From Streptomyces lanatus (GTDB lineage: Bacteria > Actinomycetota > Actinomycetes > Streptomycetales > Streptomycetaceae), in the NCBI RefSeq assembly GCF_014655715.1, contig NZ_BNBM01000002.1:434001-498000 (forward strand): a stretch of 64,000 nt of DNA, in the 5' to 3' direction. Below the pieces are notes generated by a model, which ran no database searches, was not told where the DNA came from, and saw nothing but the letters and a program-made list of their open reading frames with translations. The stretch's first letter is position 1. Each line of letters opens with the position of its first letter. Below, piece after piece: positions 15,880 through 24,535 of the stretch. Position numbers and translations under genes: made by a program.

Positions 15880-17919
15880 TTGCCCACACCCCTGTCCCGC
15901 ATCCCGGCCAGAGCCCTGGTCGCGGCTCTCCTGGCCGCAGCCTTCTGCGCCCAGGCCGTGGCCGCGCTGCGCCCGCACGTCCCGCTGCTGCTCGCCTCGA
16001 CGGTCGTGTCCCTGGCCGTCGAGGGCGTGCTGTACCGCTGGCACCGCGGCATGCTGTCGATGTTCGCCAAGTCGCACGCGGACATCACCGTGCGGCATGT
16101 GCTGCGGGATCTGTTGCTGGTCGTCGCCCTGCTGCGGCTCGGCGAGCAGCACCGGGAGACGCTGTACACACCGCTCATCGCAGGTCTGCTCGCCTTCTAC
16201 GCGCTGCACTGCGCGATCCAGGCGGTCTCGGTGCTGGTCCGCCGCACCCGCACCCTGCCGGTGGTCACCCGCAACATCGACGCCTCCGCGCTGCGCCTGT
16301 CCCCCGCCCCACCGGTCCTGCTGCGCCGCCCCGGCCACCGGCTGCTGATCTTCGGCCTCCCGGCCACCACGGGCCTGCTGGCCACGGCGGCCACCGACGA
16401 CCGGCGCTGCGCCGCGCTCGGCATCGCGCTGTCCCTGGGGCTGGCCCTGCTGGGCCTGTACGACCTTCTCGTACGGCTGCTGCCGTCCCGGCGCCCGGCG
16501 GGCGAGCGGGAGGCGCTCCAGTGGCTGGACGCCTGGCTGGCGGAGTACCGGCCGACGGTCGGCCTGTACTTCTCCGGCGGCGCCTCCTCGGCGTACCAGG
16601 CGAACATGTGGCTGGAGCCCCTCGCCCAGCTGGAGGGCCGTCCGCTGATCGTGCTGCGGGAGCGGTTCATGGTGCAGAAGATCGCCCCGACCGACGTCCC
16701 GATCCTGTGCCTGCCGAAGGTGTCGACGCTGATGCGCCTGGAGGACTCCTCGCTCGAAGTCCTCATCCACCCCTCGAACTCCGGCAAGACCTCCCAGGTC
16801 CTGCGCATCCCCACGCTGAAGCACACCTTCGTCAACCACGGGGAGAGCGACAAGCTGTCGTCCTGCAACCCGTACGCGAAGGCCTACGACGAGGTGTGGG
16901 TGGCCGGTCCGGCGGCGCGGGAGCGGTATGCGCAGGCCGAGGTCGGCGTCGAGGACAAGGACGTGGTGGAGATCGGCCGCCCGCAGCTGGACGCCGTACG
17001 GCCGTACGAGGGGGCGCCGACGGGTGCCCGTACGACCGTGCTGTACGCGCCGACCTGGGAGGGCTGGGACGGCAACCCGGGCAACACCTCGGTGATCGAG
17101 GCCGGCGAGAACCTCGTACGGGCGCTGCTCGCGGACCCGGGCGTACGGCTGCTGTACAAGCCGCATCCGCTGACGGGCTCCGTGGACGCGCGGGCCGGGG
17201 CGGCCGATCTGCGGATCCGTGAACTGATCGGGGCGGCGAACCGGAAGCGGGCGGGTGACAGCAATGGTGAACTGGCGCTGCGCACCCTGGAGTTGGACCG
17301 GCTCACCACGACCGCCCTGCGGGCCGGCGCCGATCAGGTGGAGCGGATGCTGTTCCAGGCGGCGCCGGAGCCGGGGCGGGCGGACGCGGTGGCGGCGGCC
17401 ACGGCGGCCTGGGAGGAGGCCTACTGGGCCTCGCTGCCCGAGGACGAGCACCAGGTCGTCACCACACCCCGGCCCACGCTGTACGCCTGCTTCAACCAGG
17501 CGGACCTGCTGATCAGCGATGTGTCGAGCGTGATCAGCGACTTCCTGGCGAGCGGGAAGCCGTACGCCGTGGCGAACACCAGTGGCCTCGCGGAGGACGT
17601 GTTCCGCAAGGCCTTCCCTACCGTGCGCGCGGCGACCGTGCTGGCGCCGGACGCGGCCGGGGTGCCGGACCTGCTGCGGACGGTGCGGCACCCCGAGAAG
17701 GACGAACTGGCCGATGCTCGGGCCGAGTTGAAGCGACACCTGCTGGGGCCGGACGAGCCGGTGTCACAGGTGCGCTTCAACGACGCCGTGCAAGCACTGT
17801 GCAAGACGGCCCGGGAGCACCGCACACGAATGGCGGAGCGGCTGGCTGCGGAGGCCGCAACGGAGATCCCGGACCAGCGGCGGTCCGCTACGCCGCCGCA
17901 GCCCGCCCACCCGGCGTAG
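15880..17919 (+). CDS. CDP-glycerol glycerophosphotransferase-like polymerase (TagF family), membrane-anchored
   Basis: This 679-residue protein starts at a TTG (15880) behind GGAG. Residues 1-200 hold several hydrophobic segments (ALVAALLAAAFCAQAVAAL, LLASTVVSLAVEGVL, LLIFGLPATTGLLATAA). The rest is a GT-B-like glycerophosphotransferase domain: LYFSGGASSAYQANMW, the helix region LKHTFVNHGESDK with a candidate catalytic His, then VLYAPTWEGWDGNPGNTS and YKPHPLTG. Near the end ADLLISDVSSVISDFLASGKPY is the family signature for the CDP-polyol site. Such enzymes add glycerol- or ribitol-phosphate to wall teichoic acid at the inner face of the membrane. A paralogue lies at 19389-21467. Its 3' end overlaps the convergent gene by 32 bases. 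Confidence 0.82.
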   Translation: MPTPLSRIPARALVAALLAAAFCAQAVAALRPHVPLLLASTVVSLAVEGVLYRWHRGMLSMFAKSHADITVRHVLRDLLLVVALLRLGEQHRETLYTPLIAGLLAFYALHCAIQAVSVLVRRTRTLPVVTRNIDASALRLSPAPPVLLRRPGHRLLIFGLPATTGLLATAATDDRRCAALGIALSLGLALLGLYDLLVRLLPSRRPAGEREALQWLDAWLAEYRPTVGLYFSGGASSAYQANMWLEPLAQLEGRPLIVLRERFMVQKIAPTDVPILCLPKVSTLMRLEDSSLEVLIHPSNSGKTSQVLRIPTLKHTFVNHGESDKLSSCNPYAKAYDEVWVAGPAARERYAQAEVGVEDKDVVEIGRPQLDAVRPYEGAPTGARTTVLYAPTWEGWDGNPGNTSVIEAGENLVRALLADPGVRLLYKPHPLTGSVDARAGAADLRIRELIGAANRKRAGDSNGELALRTLELDRLTTTALRAGADQVERMLFQAAPEPGRADAVAAATAAWEEAYWASLPEDEHQVVTTPRPTLYACFNQADLLISDVSSVISDFLASGKPYAVANTSGLAEDVFRKAFPTVRAATVLAPDAAGVPDLLRTVRHPEKDELADARAELKRHLLGPDEPVSQVRFNDAVQALCKTAREHRTRMAERLAAEAATEIPDQRRSATPPQPAHPA

Positions 17920-19138
17920 GCCCGCCCGACGACGGCCTCGCGCCGCCGCCCGCGGACCTCAGCACCCGGCGCGCCTTGCGCACCGCGCGGCGCAGGAACG
18001 AGTCGGTGCCGCCCTCCCGGTAGCCGGGGTAGGCGCGGGCCTGGCGCGGATCGGCGAGGTAGACCGAGTCGGGGACACCGGCCGCGCGGTCCCGGAAGTG
18101 CGGGTAGGCGAGGTAGAGCCGGCGGCCCTTCTTCTCCAGGAGGGCCGCCGGCTGCTTCTTGGCCCGGACGAACTCCACGACCGGCAGCAGGAGATCGGCG
18201 CGCTGCGCGGCGACCAGGTGCAGCCGCAGTCGCTCGTCCACCTTGAGGCGGCGGGCGATGTCCGGGGTCCAGAAGGTGTCCATGAGGGGCTTGGCCAGTT
18301 CGAGCTTGTGCTGCCTGACCTTCTCGCTGTCCTTGGCGTACTGGGGCCCGAACTGCGGCAGCAGGGTGATGAGAAACGGGCGGACCATGAGCAGGTCGCG
18401 GCGGTCGCCGGCGGGCAGGTGCTCGGCTATCAGGTTCATCAGGGCGCGCGCGGAGTCGAAGCGCAGGGTGTAGCCGCCGCTCTTCGTCACATGCTTGCCG
18501 TCGTCGCGGCCCACCAGGTAGTAGCAGGTGTAGTCGGCGACCACGGAGACGCCGTCGGCCCGCAGATAGGCCTCCATCGTGAACAGCGCGTCCTCGCCGG
18601 TCCACAGGGATTCGTCGAAGCGCATGTTGTGCCGGGTCAGCAGGTCCCGGCGGAACAGCTTCTGCGCGCTCAGCGTGAACTTGATGTTGGAGGAGAAGAC
18701 GTCGGTACGGTCCAGCGTCTTGCCCCACATCGACTTGGGCGCCGTGCGGTTGACGCCCTCGACGCGGCCGAGCACCACGTCCGTGCCGTTCTTGTCGCCC
18801 ATCGCGACCATGCGCTCAAGGGCCTCGGGGCCCAGCCGGTCGTCGGCGTCCAGGAAGAAGACGTAGCGCCCGGTCGCCTTGCCGAGACCGACGTTGCGCG
18901 GTCCGCTCGGGCCGCCGGAGTTCTCCTGCCGGATCACGGTGACCCGCATCGGCACGCGGGCCGCGAAGTCCTCCAGGCACTGCCCCGTGCCGTCGGTCGA
19001 ACCGTCGTCCACCGCGATGACCTCGATCCGCTCCGGGTCGATGGTCTGTGCCTCGACCGACGCCAGGCACTCGACCAGGTAAGGCATCGCTTCGTACGCC
19101 CCGATGATCACAGTCACATCAGGCTGCGCAACGGTCAC
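17888..19138 (-). CDS. Family 2 glycosyltransferase
   Basis: This 416-residue cytoplasmic GT-A enzyme has VTVIIGAYEAMPYLVECLASV at the start (given in part), VIAVDDGSTDGTG, then FFLDADDRLGPEAL, which carries the metal-binding DAD. WTGEDALFTMEAYLRADG supplies the general-base ED region. The C-terminal half contains DYTCYYLVGRDDGKH and a basic, Pro/Gly-rich tail. It is close in design to the GT2 at 51277-52941 (both have DYTCYY), suggesting related substrates. GTG at 19138 follows GAGGGGGAAAC. The position between two TagF-like polymerases suggests it makes the linkage unit or decorates the polymer; this is inference. Confidence 0.85.
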   Translation of the reverse strand: MTVAQPDVTVIIGAYEAMPYLVECLASVEAQTIDPERIEVIAVDDGSTDGTGQCLEDFAARVPMRVTVIRQENSGGPSGPRNVGLGKATGRYVFFLDADDRLGPEALERMVAMGDKNGTDVVLGRVEGVNRTAPKSMWGKTLDRTDVFSSNIKFTLSAQKLFRRDLLTRHNMRFDESLWTGEDALFTMEAYLRADGVSVVADYTCYYLVGRDDGKHVTKSGGYTLRFDSARALMNLIAEHLPAGDRRDLLMVRPFLITLLPQFGPQYAKDSEKVRQHKLELAKPLMDTFWTPDIARRLKVDERLRLHLVAAQRADLLLPVVEFVRAKKQPAALLEKKGRRLYLAYPHFRDRAAGVPDSVYLADPRQARAYPGYREGGTDSFLRRAVRKARRVLRSAGGGARPSSGGPTPGGRAAAA

Positions 19139-19334
19139 GTTTCCCCCTCATCAATGGGATATTTCCCCCGTATCAGCTCATTCGCTAACTGGTAGACGGT
19201 TGAGCATGCCAACCGGTTGCCTTAGCCATGTCATTTAGTGATCCAGATCACATAGGGAACTGACATGGACTCACGCTAATCGGGAACCGTAAGGGGCCCG
19301 CAAGAAGGCATGAGAACCACAAGAACTCATGAAA

Positions 19335-19378
19335 AACGGCGCGGCCCCCGAGGAATGCTCCTCGGGGGCCGCGCCGTT
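19335..19378 (-). terminator. Strong intrinsic terminator of the second TagF-like gene
   Basis: A perfect 20-base-pair GC-rich stem (arm beginning AACGGCGCGGCCCCCGAGGA) with a four-base loop stands ten bases after the stop of the leftward gene at 19389. On the minus strand it is followed by TTTTT. It separates that gene from the GT2 gene downstream, which therefore must have its own promoter in 19139-19334. In that AT-richer interval I see no clear operator. Confidence 0.9.
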
Positions 19379-19388
19379 GGCGGGTGTC

Positions 19389-21467
19389 TCAGGCCGTCAG
19401 ATCGTCCCGCGCCACCGTCACCGACGCCTCGGGCACGGCCGCCGCCGCCCGTGACTCCTGGCCGACATTGCGCGTCTCGGCCTTGATCGCGAGGTTCCCC
19501 ACGGCGGTGTTGAACTGGACGATGGACGTCGGCTCGTCCGGGCCCAGCAGATACCGCTTGAGGTCGCCCCGGTCCTCGGCCAGCGGGTCCGCCGCCGGGT
19601 CCCGTACGGCGTCCAGCAGCCCGCCCAGTTCGGCCGCGCTGTTGGACAGGATCGTCGCGGCGCGCACCGCGGTGTTCTGCCGCTTGAACTCCTCCACGCC
19701 CAGCTCGGCCGAGTCGGTGACCGCGTACGGCTTGCCGCTGGCGATGAAGTCGGAGACCACGCTGGAGATGTCGGAGACCATCGCGTCGGAGACGTTGAAG
19801 CAGTCGTACAGCCGCGGCTCGGCGCCGGTGATGACGCGGTGCTCATGGCCGCCGAAGGAGTTCCAGTACGCGGTGTTCCACGCGGCGCGCAGCCGGGCGA
19901 CCTCCTCGTGCCTGGCGATGTCGACCAGGCCGTCGCGGGTGGCCTCGGCCTCGTCGCCCTTGGCGTTGCCTTTGCCCTTGCCGGACAGCTCGGCCAGGCG
20001 CGCCTCGATACGGGTCAGCTCGGCCTTGGCGGCGGCCTGCGCGGCGGCGTCGGCGGTGAAGCGGGCGTCGGTGGCGCGCTCGGCGGCGGCCTTCTCGACC
20101 AGCGCGGTGATCCGGCGGTGCGCGGCGCCGGCCTCCTTGCTGACGGTGCCGGTGAAGGGGTGCGGCTTGTACAGGACGCGGACCGGCGGGTCGGCCTTCA
20201 CCAGCTTCTTGATGATGTTCTCGCCGGCCAGCACGATCGAGGTGTTGCCCGGATTGCCGTCCCAGCCCTCCCAGGTGGGCGCGTACAGCACGGTCGGGAT
20301 ACGGCCGTCCGGCACCCCGCTCCAGCCCTGGATCGGCGCCAGCTGCGGGCGGCCGACCTCGACGATGTCGTCGTCGCGGACGCCGACGTCGGCTATGGCG
20401 TAGCGGTCGCGGCCCGCGCGGCCCGCGGTCCACACCTCGTCGTAGACCTTGCTGTACGGGTTGACGCTGGCCAGCTTGTCGCTGTCGCCGTGGCCGATGA
20501 AGACGTGCTTCATGGTGGGGACGCGCAGCAGGTGGATGTTCTTGCCGACGTTCGCGGCGTACAGGGCGACGCGCACGTTGGTCAGGTCCAGGTTCATCAG
20601 GTGGACGCCGCCGGGCACGCAGATCACGGGGACCGTGGTGGGCGCGAGGTTGTTCAGGATGACCCGCTCACGCAGGATGACAAGCGGCCTGGAGTCGAGC
20701 TGCTCCATGGTCTCCAGCCACATGTTGACCTGGTAGGCGGAGTCCTTGGAGCCGGAGAAGTACAGCACCGTCTCGGGCCGGTACTCGGCCAGCCAGGCGT
20801 CGACGGCGGCCAGGACCTTGTCGGCGTTCGGCGGGATCTTCGCGCCGCGCACATACGGCACCAGCGCCAGCACGTACAGCAGGCCCAGGCCCACGGTGAC
20901 GCCGATGCCGATGAACCCGGCCACGGCCGACTCCAGGGACGCCGAGACGAGGATGCCTGCGACAGCCGCGAGATCGAGGTGCAGCATCTTCTCGGCGGAG
21001 CGGTGCAGCAGCACGCGCGGCGGGGCGTCCGGGATGCGGATGCGCGAGGCCAGGTCGATGTTGCGGGTGGCGACCGGCATACGGCGGCGGTTGCGGATCA
21101 GGGTGACCAGCGCGCCGTGCGGGGCCTGGAGGCCGTAGAAGGCGATGAAGCAGGCGATCGCGCCGTAGTAGATCAGGTCGTCCGCGAGGCCGAGGCGGGC
21201 CAGCAGCAGGATCAGCAGCAGCTGCCGGATCAGGAAGCGGATCGACAGACCGGCCCGGACCTTGCTCAGGCGGTTGACCAGATAGCTGCCCTTGCGGTGC
21301 AGATAGTGGTCCGCCAGGTACGTCACGGCGGCCGCGGCGGCGAAGGCGGGGATGCTCGGGACGAGCGCGGCCAGCATGAGTGCCGGGAAGCCCAGCATCA
21401 TGAGGGCCGCCGCGGCCAGCTCGGCCGCGCTGCCCACCCGGGCGACGCGAATAGCAGTGGATATCAC
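19389..21467 (-). CDS. CDP-glycerol glycerophosphotransferase-like polymerase (TagF family), second copy
   Basis: This 692-residue paralogue of 15880-17919 shares the layout: hydrophobic N-terminal 200 residues (MMLGFPALMLAALV, FLIRQLLLILLLARLG, GFIGIGVTVGLGLLYVLAL), then LYFSGSKDSAYQVNMW, MKHVFIGHGDSDK, VLYAPTWEGWDGNPGNTS, YKPHPFTG and SDAMVSDISSVVSDFIASGKPY. The TRNID segment and the order of motifs match closely, so both arose from one ancestor. A 60-residue insertion rich in Ala, Lys and Glu precedes the last motif. The start is a GTG at 21467. The pair probably divides initiation and elongation, or acts on glycerol- and ribitol-phosphate respectively. Confidence 0.82.
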   Translation of the reverse strand: MISTAIRVARVGSAAELAAAALMMLGFPALMLAALVPSIPAFAAAAAVTYLADHYLHRKGSYLVNRLSKVRAGLSIRFLIRQLLLILLLARLGLADDLIYYGAIACFIAFYGLQAPHGALVTLIRNRRRMPVATRNIDLASRIRIPDAPPRVLLHRSAEKMLHLDLAAVAGILVSASLESAVAGFIGIGVTVGLGLLYVLALVPYVRGAKIPPNADKVLAAVDAWLAEYRPETVLYFSGSKDSAYQVNMWLETMEQLDSRPLVILRERVILNNLAPTTVPVICVPGGVHLMNLDLTNVRVALYAANVGKNIHLLRVPTMKHVFIGHGDSDKLASVNPYSKVYDEVWTAGRAGRDRYAIADVGVRDDDIVEVGRPQLAPIQGWSGVPDGRIPTVLYAPTWEGWDGNPGNTSIVLAGENIIKKLVKADPPVRVLYKPHPFTGTVSKEAGAAHRRITALVEKAAAERATDARFTADAAAQAAAKAELTRIEARLAELSGKGKGNAKGDEAEATRDGLVDIARHEEVARLRAAWNTAYWNSFGGHEHRVITGAEPRLYDCFNVSDAMVSDISSVVSDFIASGKPYAVTDSAELGVEEFKRQNTAVRAATILSNSAAELGGLLDAVRDPAADPLAEDRGDLKRYLLGPDEPTSIVQFNTAVGNLAIKAETRNVGQESRAAAAVPEASVTVARDDLTA

Positions 21468-21587
21468 GTAGAACCTGCTCAGGAGAGGGGCCGGTCTGAT
21501 GGAGGGGGGAAGGACTCAGGCCCCTGTGAATTCTCCGTGAACGAAGAAACGCAGAGGCCTGAATTCCATAAGGCTATTAAATCTTGA

Positions 21588-23087
21588 TTATGCCATGCCG
21601 TCCTGCCGGTCGAGGACACTGGCCAGCGCCTGCTCGAAGCCGGAGGCCTGACCGGCGGCCGCGGTCGGGTCCTGCTGGCGGACGTCGATGACATGGCCGG
21701 TCAGCTCGGAGAGCAGCACGTCCAGGGAGGTCCGGGCGACGGCCTCGGAGGAGAGCAGGCTGCCCGCGGGCTCCTGGCCGAAGGCCTTGGTGCGCATCGG
21801 GGTTGCGGTGCGCTCCGGGTTGATGCAGTTCACCCGGATGCCGTCACCGGCCCACTCGTCGGACAGGGCCTGGGTGAGGTTCACCATGGCGGCCTTGGTC
21901 GAGGAGTAGAGGCTGTACTCGGCGCGACCGCGGGTGTAGCTGCTGGAGGTGTAGAGCAGCAGCTGGCCCTTGGTCTCGGAGAGGTACTTGTACGAGGAGC
22001 GCGCGATCTGCACCGGGGCCAGGTAGTTGACCTTCAGCGCCTCCTCGATGGTGGCGTTGTCGGTCTCGGCGAGCTTGCCGATGCGCAGCACACCGGCGGT
22101 GTTGACGACGTAGTCGATCCGGCCGGTCTCGGCGTACGCCTTGGACAGCGCGTCGTCGACCTCCTCCGGGTTCTCCACGTGGGTGCCGGTGGTGGAGCGG
22201 CCCAGCGCGTACACCTTGGAGCCGTAGGACTCGGCCAGTTCGGCGATGTCCTTGCCGATGCCGTAGCTGCCGCCGAAGACGACGACGGTCTTGCCGGTCA
22301 GCAGCTCGCGGTAGGTCTCCTCGGAGACCTGCTCGGGCGTGGCGGTGGACGCCAGCTGGAAGAGCTTGTCGGCGATGAAGACGTCGACCGGCTGGGTGAC
22401 CTTCATGTTGTACTCGTCGCCCGCGACGACGTGGATCGGCACGTCAGGCAGGTACTTGAGCACGACCGAGCAGTCGTCCGTGGCCTGGAAGTTGGGGTCA
22501 CCGGCGGCGACCTCGTAGGCCCGCTTGATGGTGGACAGCTTGAACGCCTGCGGCGTCTGGCCGCGGCGCAGCCGGGAGCGGTCCGGGATCTCGGTGATGA
22601 ACTCGCCGTCCTCGCCGTGCGTGCGCGTGACGATGATGGTGTCCGCGGACGGGATGGCGACGTCGACGGCCTGGAAGCGCTCCAGGGCCACGACACAGTC
22701 GTCGATCACACGCTGTGACAGCAGCGGGCGTACGGCGTCGTGGAAGAGGACGTTCAGGTCCTCGCCCTCGGCGAGGCCCTCACCGAGGGCCGCGATGGCG
22801 CGCTCGGTGGTCTCGTTTCGCGTCGAGCCGCCTTCGATGATCTTCTTGACCTTCGTGAACCCGGCCTTGGCCACGATCTTCTCGATGTCCGGCACATAAC
22901 CGGGCGCCATCAGCACGATGATGTCGTCGATCGAGTCGGCCTTCTCGAAGGTGGTCAGCGTGTGCTCGATGACGGCCTTGCCGGCGATCTTCAGCAGCTG
23001 CTTGGGGATCGACAGACCCACCCGCTGACCGGTGCCACCGGCCAGGATCACTGCGGTGGTACGGGGCTTGGCTATGTGCTGGGACAC
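21588..23087 (-). CDS. Bifunctional nucleotidyltransferase / short-chain dehydrogenase (TarI-TarJ-like, CDP-ribitol synthesis)
   Basis: This 499-residue fusion has an N-terminal IspD/TarI-type cytidylyltransferase: VILAGGTGQRVGLSIPKQLL near residue 15, VLFHDAVRPLLS and RGQTPQAFK. From about residue 260 a short-chain dehydrogenase follows, with TVVVFGGSYGIGKDIAEL (Rossmann GxxxGIG), VNTAGVL and the catalytic YSLYSSTKAAM (YxxxK). This domain order matches Haemophilus Bcs1/Acs1, which reduces ribulose 5-phosphate and activates ribitol 5-phosphate as CDP-ribitol. It would supply donor for the adjacent TagF-like polymerases. GTG at 23087 follows AGGTAGGTCACCT. Substrate is inferred from architecture and neighbours. 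Confidence 0.83.
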   Translation of the reverse strand: MSQHIAKPRTTAVILAGGTGQRVGLSIPKQLLKIAGKAVIEHTLTTFEKADSIDDIIVLMAPGYVPDIEKIVAKAGFTKVKKIIEGGSTRNETTERAIAALGEGLAEGEDLNVLFHDAVRPLLSQRVIDDCVVALERFQAVDVAIPSADTIIVTRTHGEDGEFITEIPDRSRLRRGQTPQAFKLSTIKRAYEVAAGDPNFQATDDCSVVLKYLPDVPIHVVAGDEYNMKVTQPVDVFIADKLFQLASTATPEQVSEETYRELLTGKTVVVFGGSYGIGKDIAELAESYGSKVYALGRSTTGTHVENPEEVDDALSKAYAETGRIDYVVNTAGVLRIGKLAETDNATIEEALKVNYLAPVQIARSSYKYLSETKGQLLLYTSSSYTRGRAEYSLYSSTKAAMVNLTQALSDEWAGDGIRVNCINPERTATPMRTKAFGQEPAGSLLSSEAVARTSLDVLLSELTGHVIDVRQQDPTAAAGQASGFEQALASVLDRQDGMA

Positions 23088-23268
23088 AGGTGACCTACCT
23101 TGTGGCGACTGGGAACCTGGAAATGGTCCCACTTGCGGTTACCGCAGTGCAAGGTGAGCGTCCCCGGCTGCATATGTGCGCGCAACCTGTCATTCACCTT
23201 GTACGCATGGTCGATGGCGAGAGCCTCTCCGGAGACTCCGGGTCATAGCTGTGAGTAACCGCACAGGC

Positions 23269-24441
23269 TCAGCGGAGCCGCAGTCGCTTGAGGCAGCGGT
23301 GCCCGAGCACCCGCACCAGCTCGCCCGACGGCGTCTGGTGGACCGAGCGCGTCCTGGCGGGCACGGCGGCGGCCGCGAGGGCTCCGTAGAGCGCCTGGGC
23401 GGCGACCTCGGGGGCGATGCGCGGCTCGGCGACGGCGCCCGTCCCCGCCTCGTCCTCGGCGGACAGCAGCTGCATGTCGCCGAGGACTCGCACGCCCGTG
23501 CCCCCGATACGCTCCGCGATCTCCTCCCCGATTCCGGCGGCGGCCTCGACGGCCCATCGCGGGGTGCGGATCTTCACGTCGCCGGGACCGGGGACGCACG
23601 AGTTCTTCATATGCATCACGGCGCCGTTTCGGACGAGCTGTGAATACAGCTCCTCGGGCAGTTCATTGGCTCGGAATTCCTTATTAAGATTCCGCAGCAT
23701 TTCGGTCTCGGCGAGGGTGAGCGAGCGATTCGCCGCGTCCGGAACGGGACGCAACAGACCTTCCGGAAGCCCGAGCAGCGCCTCGAAGGTGCGCATCAGC
23801 CCCTCCCGGTCCCGGTCGTCCACCACGACCACGGTGACCCGCCCGGCACCGGCCACCCGCACCCAGCGCTCCACGAGCCGATCGTGCCGGTGCCGCCGCC
23901 AGAAGCTGGGGTTGGGCTGCTCGTACGGCGCCTTTTTGAGCATGTGGGTGAGCCAGTCCTCGTAGCCCATGCGCAGGCCGTTCTGCACGTACTGCTGCCA
24001 CTGCGAGGGCATGATCCGCACGAGCGGGCGCAGGGTGACCAGGACATGCACCCGGTCGCCGCCGAGTTGCTCCACGATCCGCGCGATGGCCGTGTCGTCG
24101 GGGGCGTCGGCGAAGAACTCGCTGCTCAGCACCGAGGTGCGCCGGCCCGTGGCGCGCACCTGCTCAAGCAGGCGCTCCCAGTGCCGCTCGGTGGGCGCGG
24201 TGTCGCCGATCATGCCGGTGCGGGCACAGGCGGCGAGGACCGCCTCCATGGGGTGCCGGGTGGTGGCCGGCCACTCGACGCCATGCCGGCTCATCTCGTC
24301 CTTCGCCGCGAACAGCGCGCCCTGGATCGAGGTGGTGCCCGTTTTGTGCGGACCGATGTGCAGCAGCCGGGTCCCGGTCGGCAGCGGGGCGATCACATCA
24401 CCGTCGACCGGGAGTTCATCTCTCGTACAGTCCGTCTCCAT
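23269..24441 (-). CDS. Sulfotransferase-like protein
   Basis: This 390-residue soluble protein has the segment LLHIGPHKTGTTSIQGALF near residue 25, a P-loop-like KTGTTS matching the PAPS 5'-phosphosulfate loop of sulfotransferases. RPLVRIMPSQWQQYVQ near residue 150 resembles the 3'-phosphate-binding region. Such enzymes move sulfate from PAPS to sugars or lipids. Here, beside teichoic-acid-type genes, a wall polymer would be a plausible acceptor, but nothing in the sequence fixes that. The start METDCTRDEL at 24441 has no clear ribosome site; a longer frame reaches 24519. It is followed by the TarIJ-like gene after about 180 bases. Confidence 0.72.
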   Translation of the reverse strand: METDCTRDELPVDGDVIAPLPTGTRLLHIGPHKTGTTSIQGALFAAKDEMSRHGVEWPATTRHPMEAVLAACARTGMIGDTAPTERHWERLLEQVRATGRRTSVLSSEFFADAPDDTAIARIVEQLGGDRVHVLVTLRPLVRIMPSQWQQYVQNGLRMGYEDWLTHMLKKAPYEQPNPSFWRRHRHDRLVERWVRVAGAGRVTVVVVDDRDREGLMRTFEALLGLPEGLLRPVPDAANRSLTLAETEMLRNLNKEFRANELPEELYSQLVRNGAVMHMKNSCVPGPGDVKIRTPRWAVEAAAGIGEEIAERIGGTGVRVLGDMQLLSAEDEAGTGAVAEPRIAPEVAAQALYGALAAAAVPARTRSVHQTPSGELVRVLGHRCLKRLRLR

Positions 24442-24535
24442 GGTCAGAGGACGGTAAGAGAGGTTCCTGAGACCGCGCTGAGAGTGGCCTGGGACACGGA
24501 TGAGTCCCAGGCCCCCCACCAGTTGTTACGACCGT

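Noticed and set aside
21516..21562. Terminator hairpin after the TarIJ-like gene
   Set aside because: TCAGGCC...GGCCTGA can pair, but with a long, poorly paired interior and no U-tract. Too weak to list as a feature.
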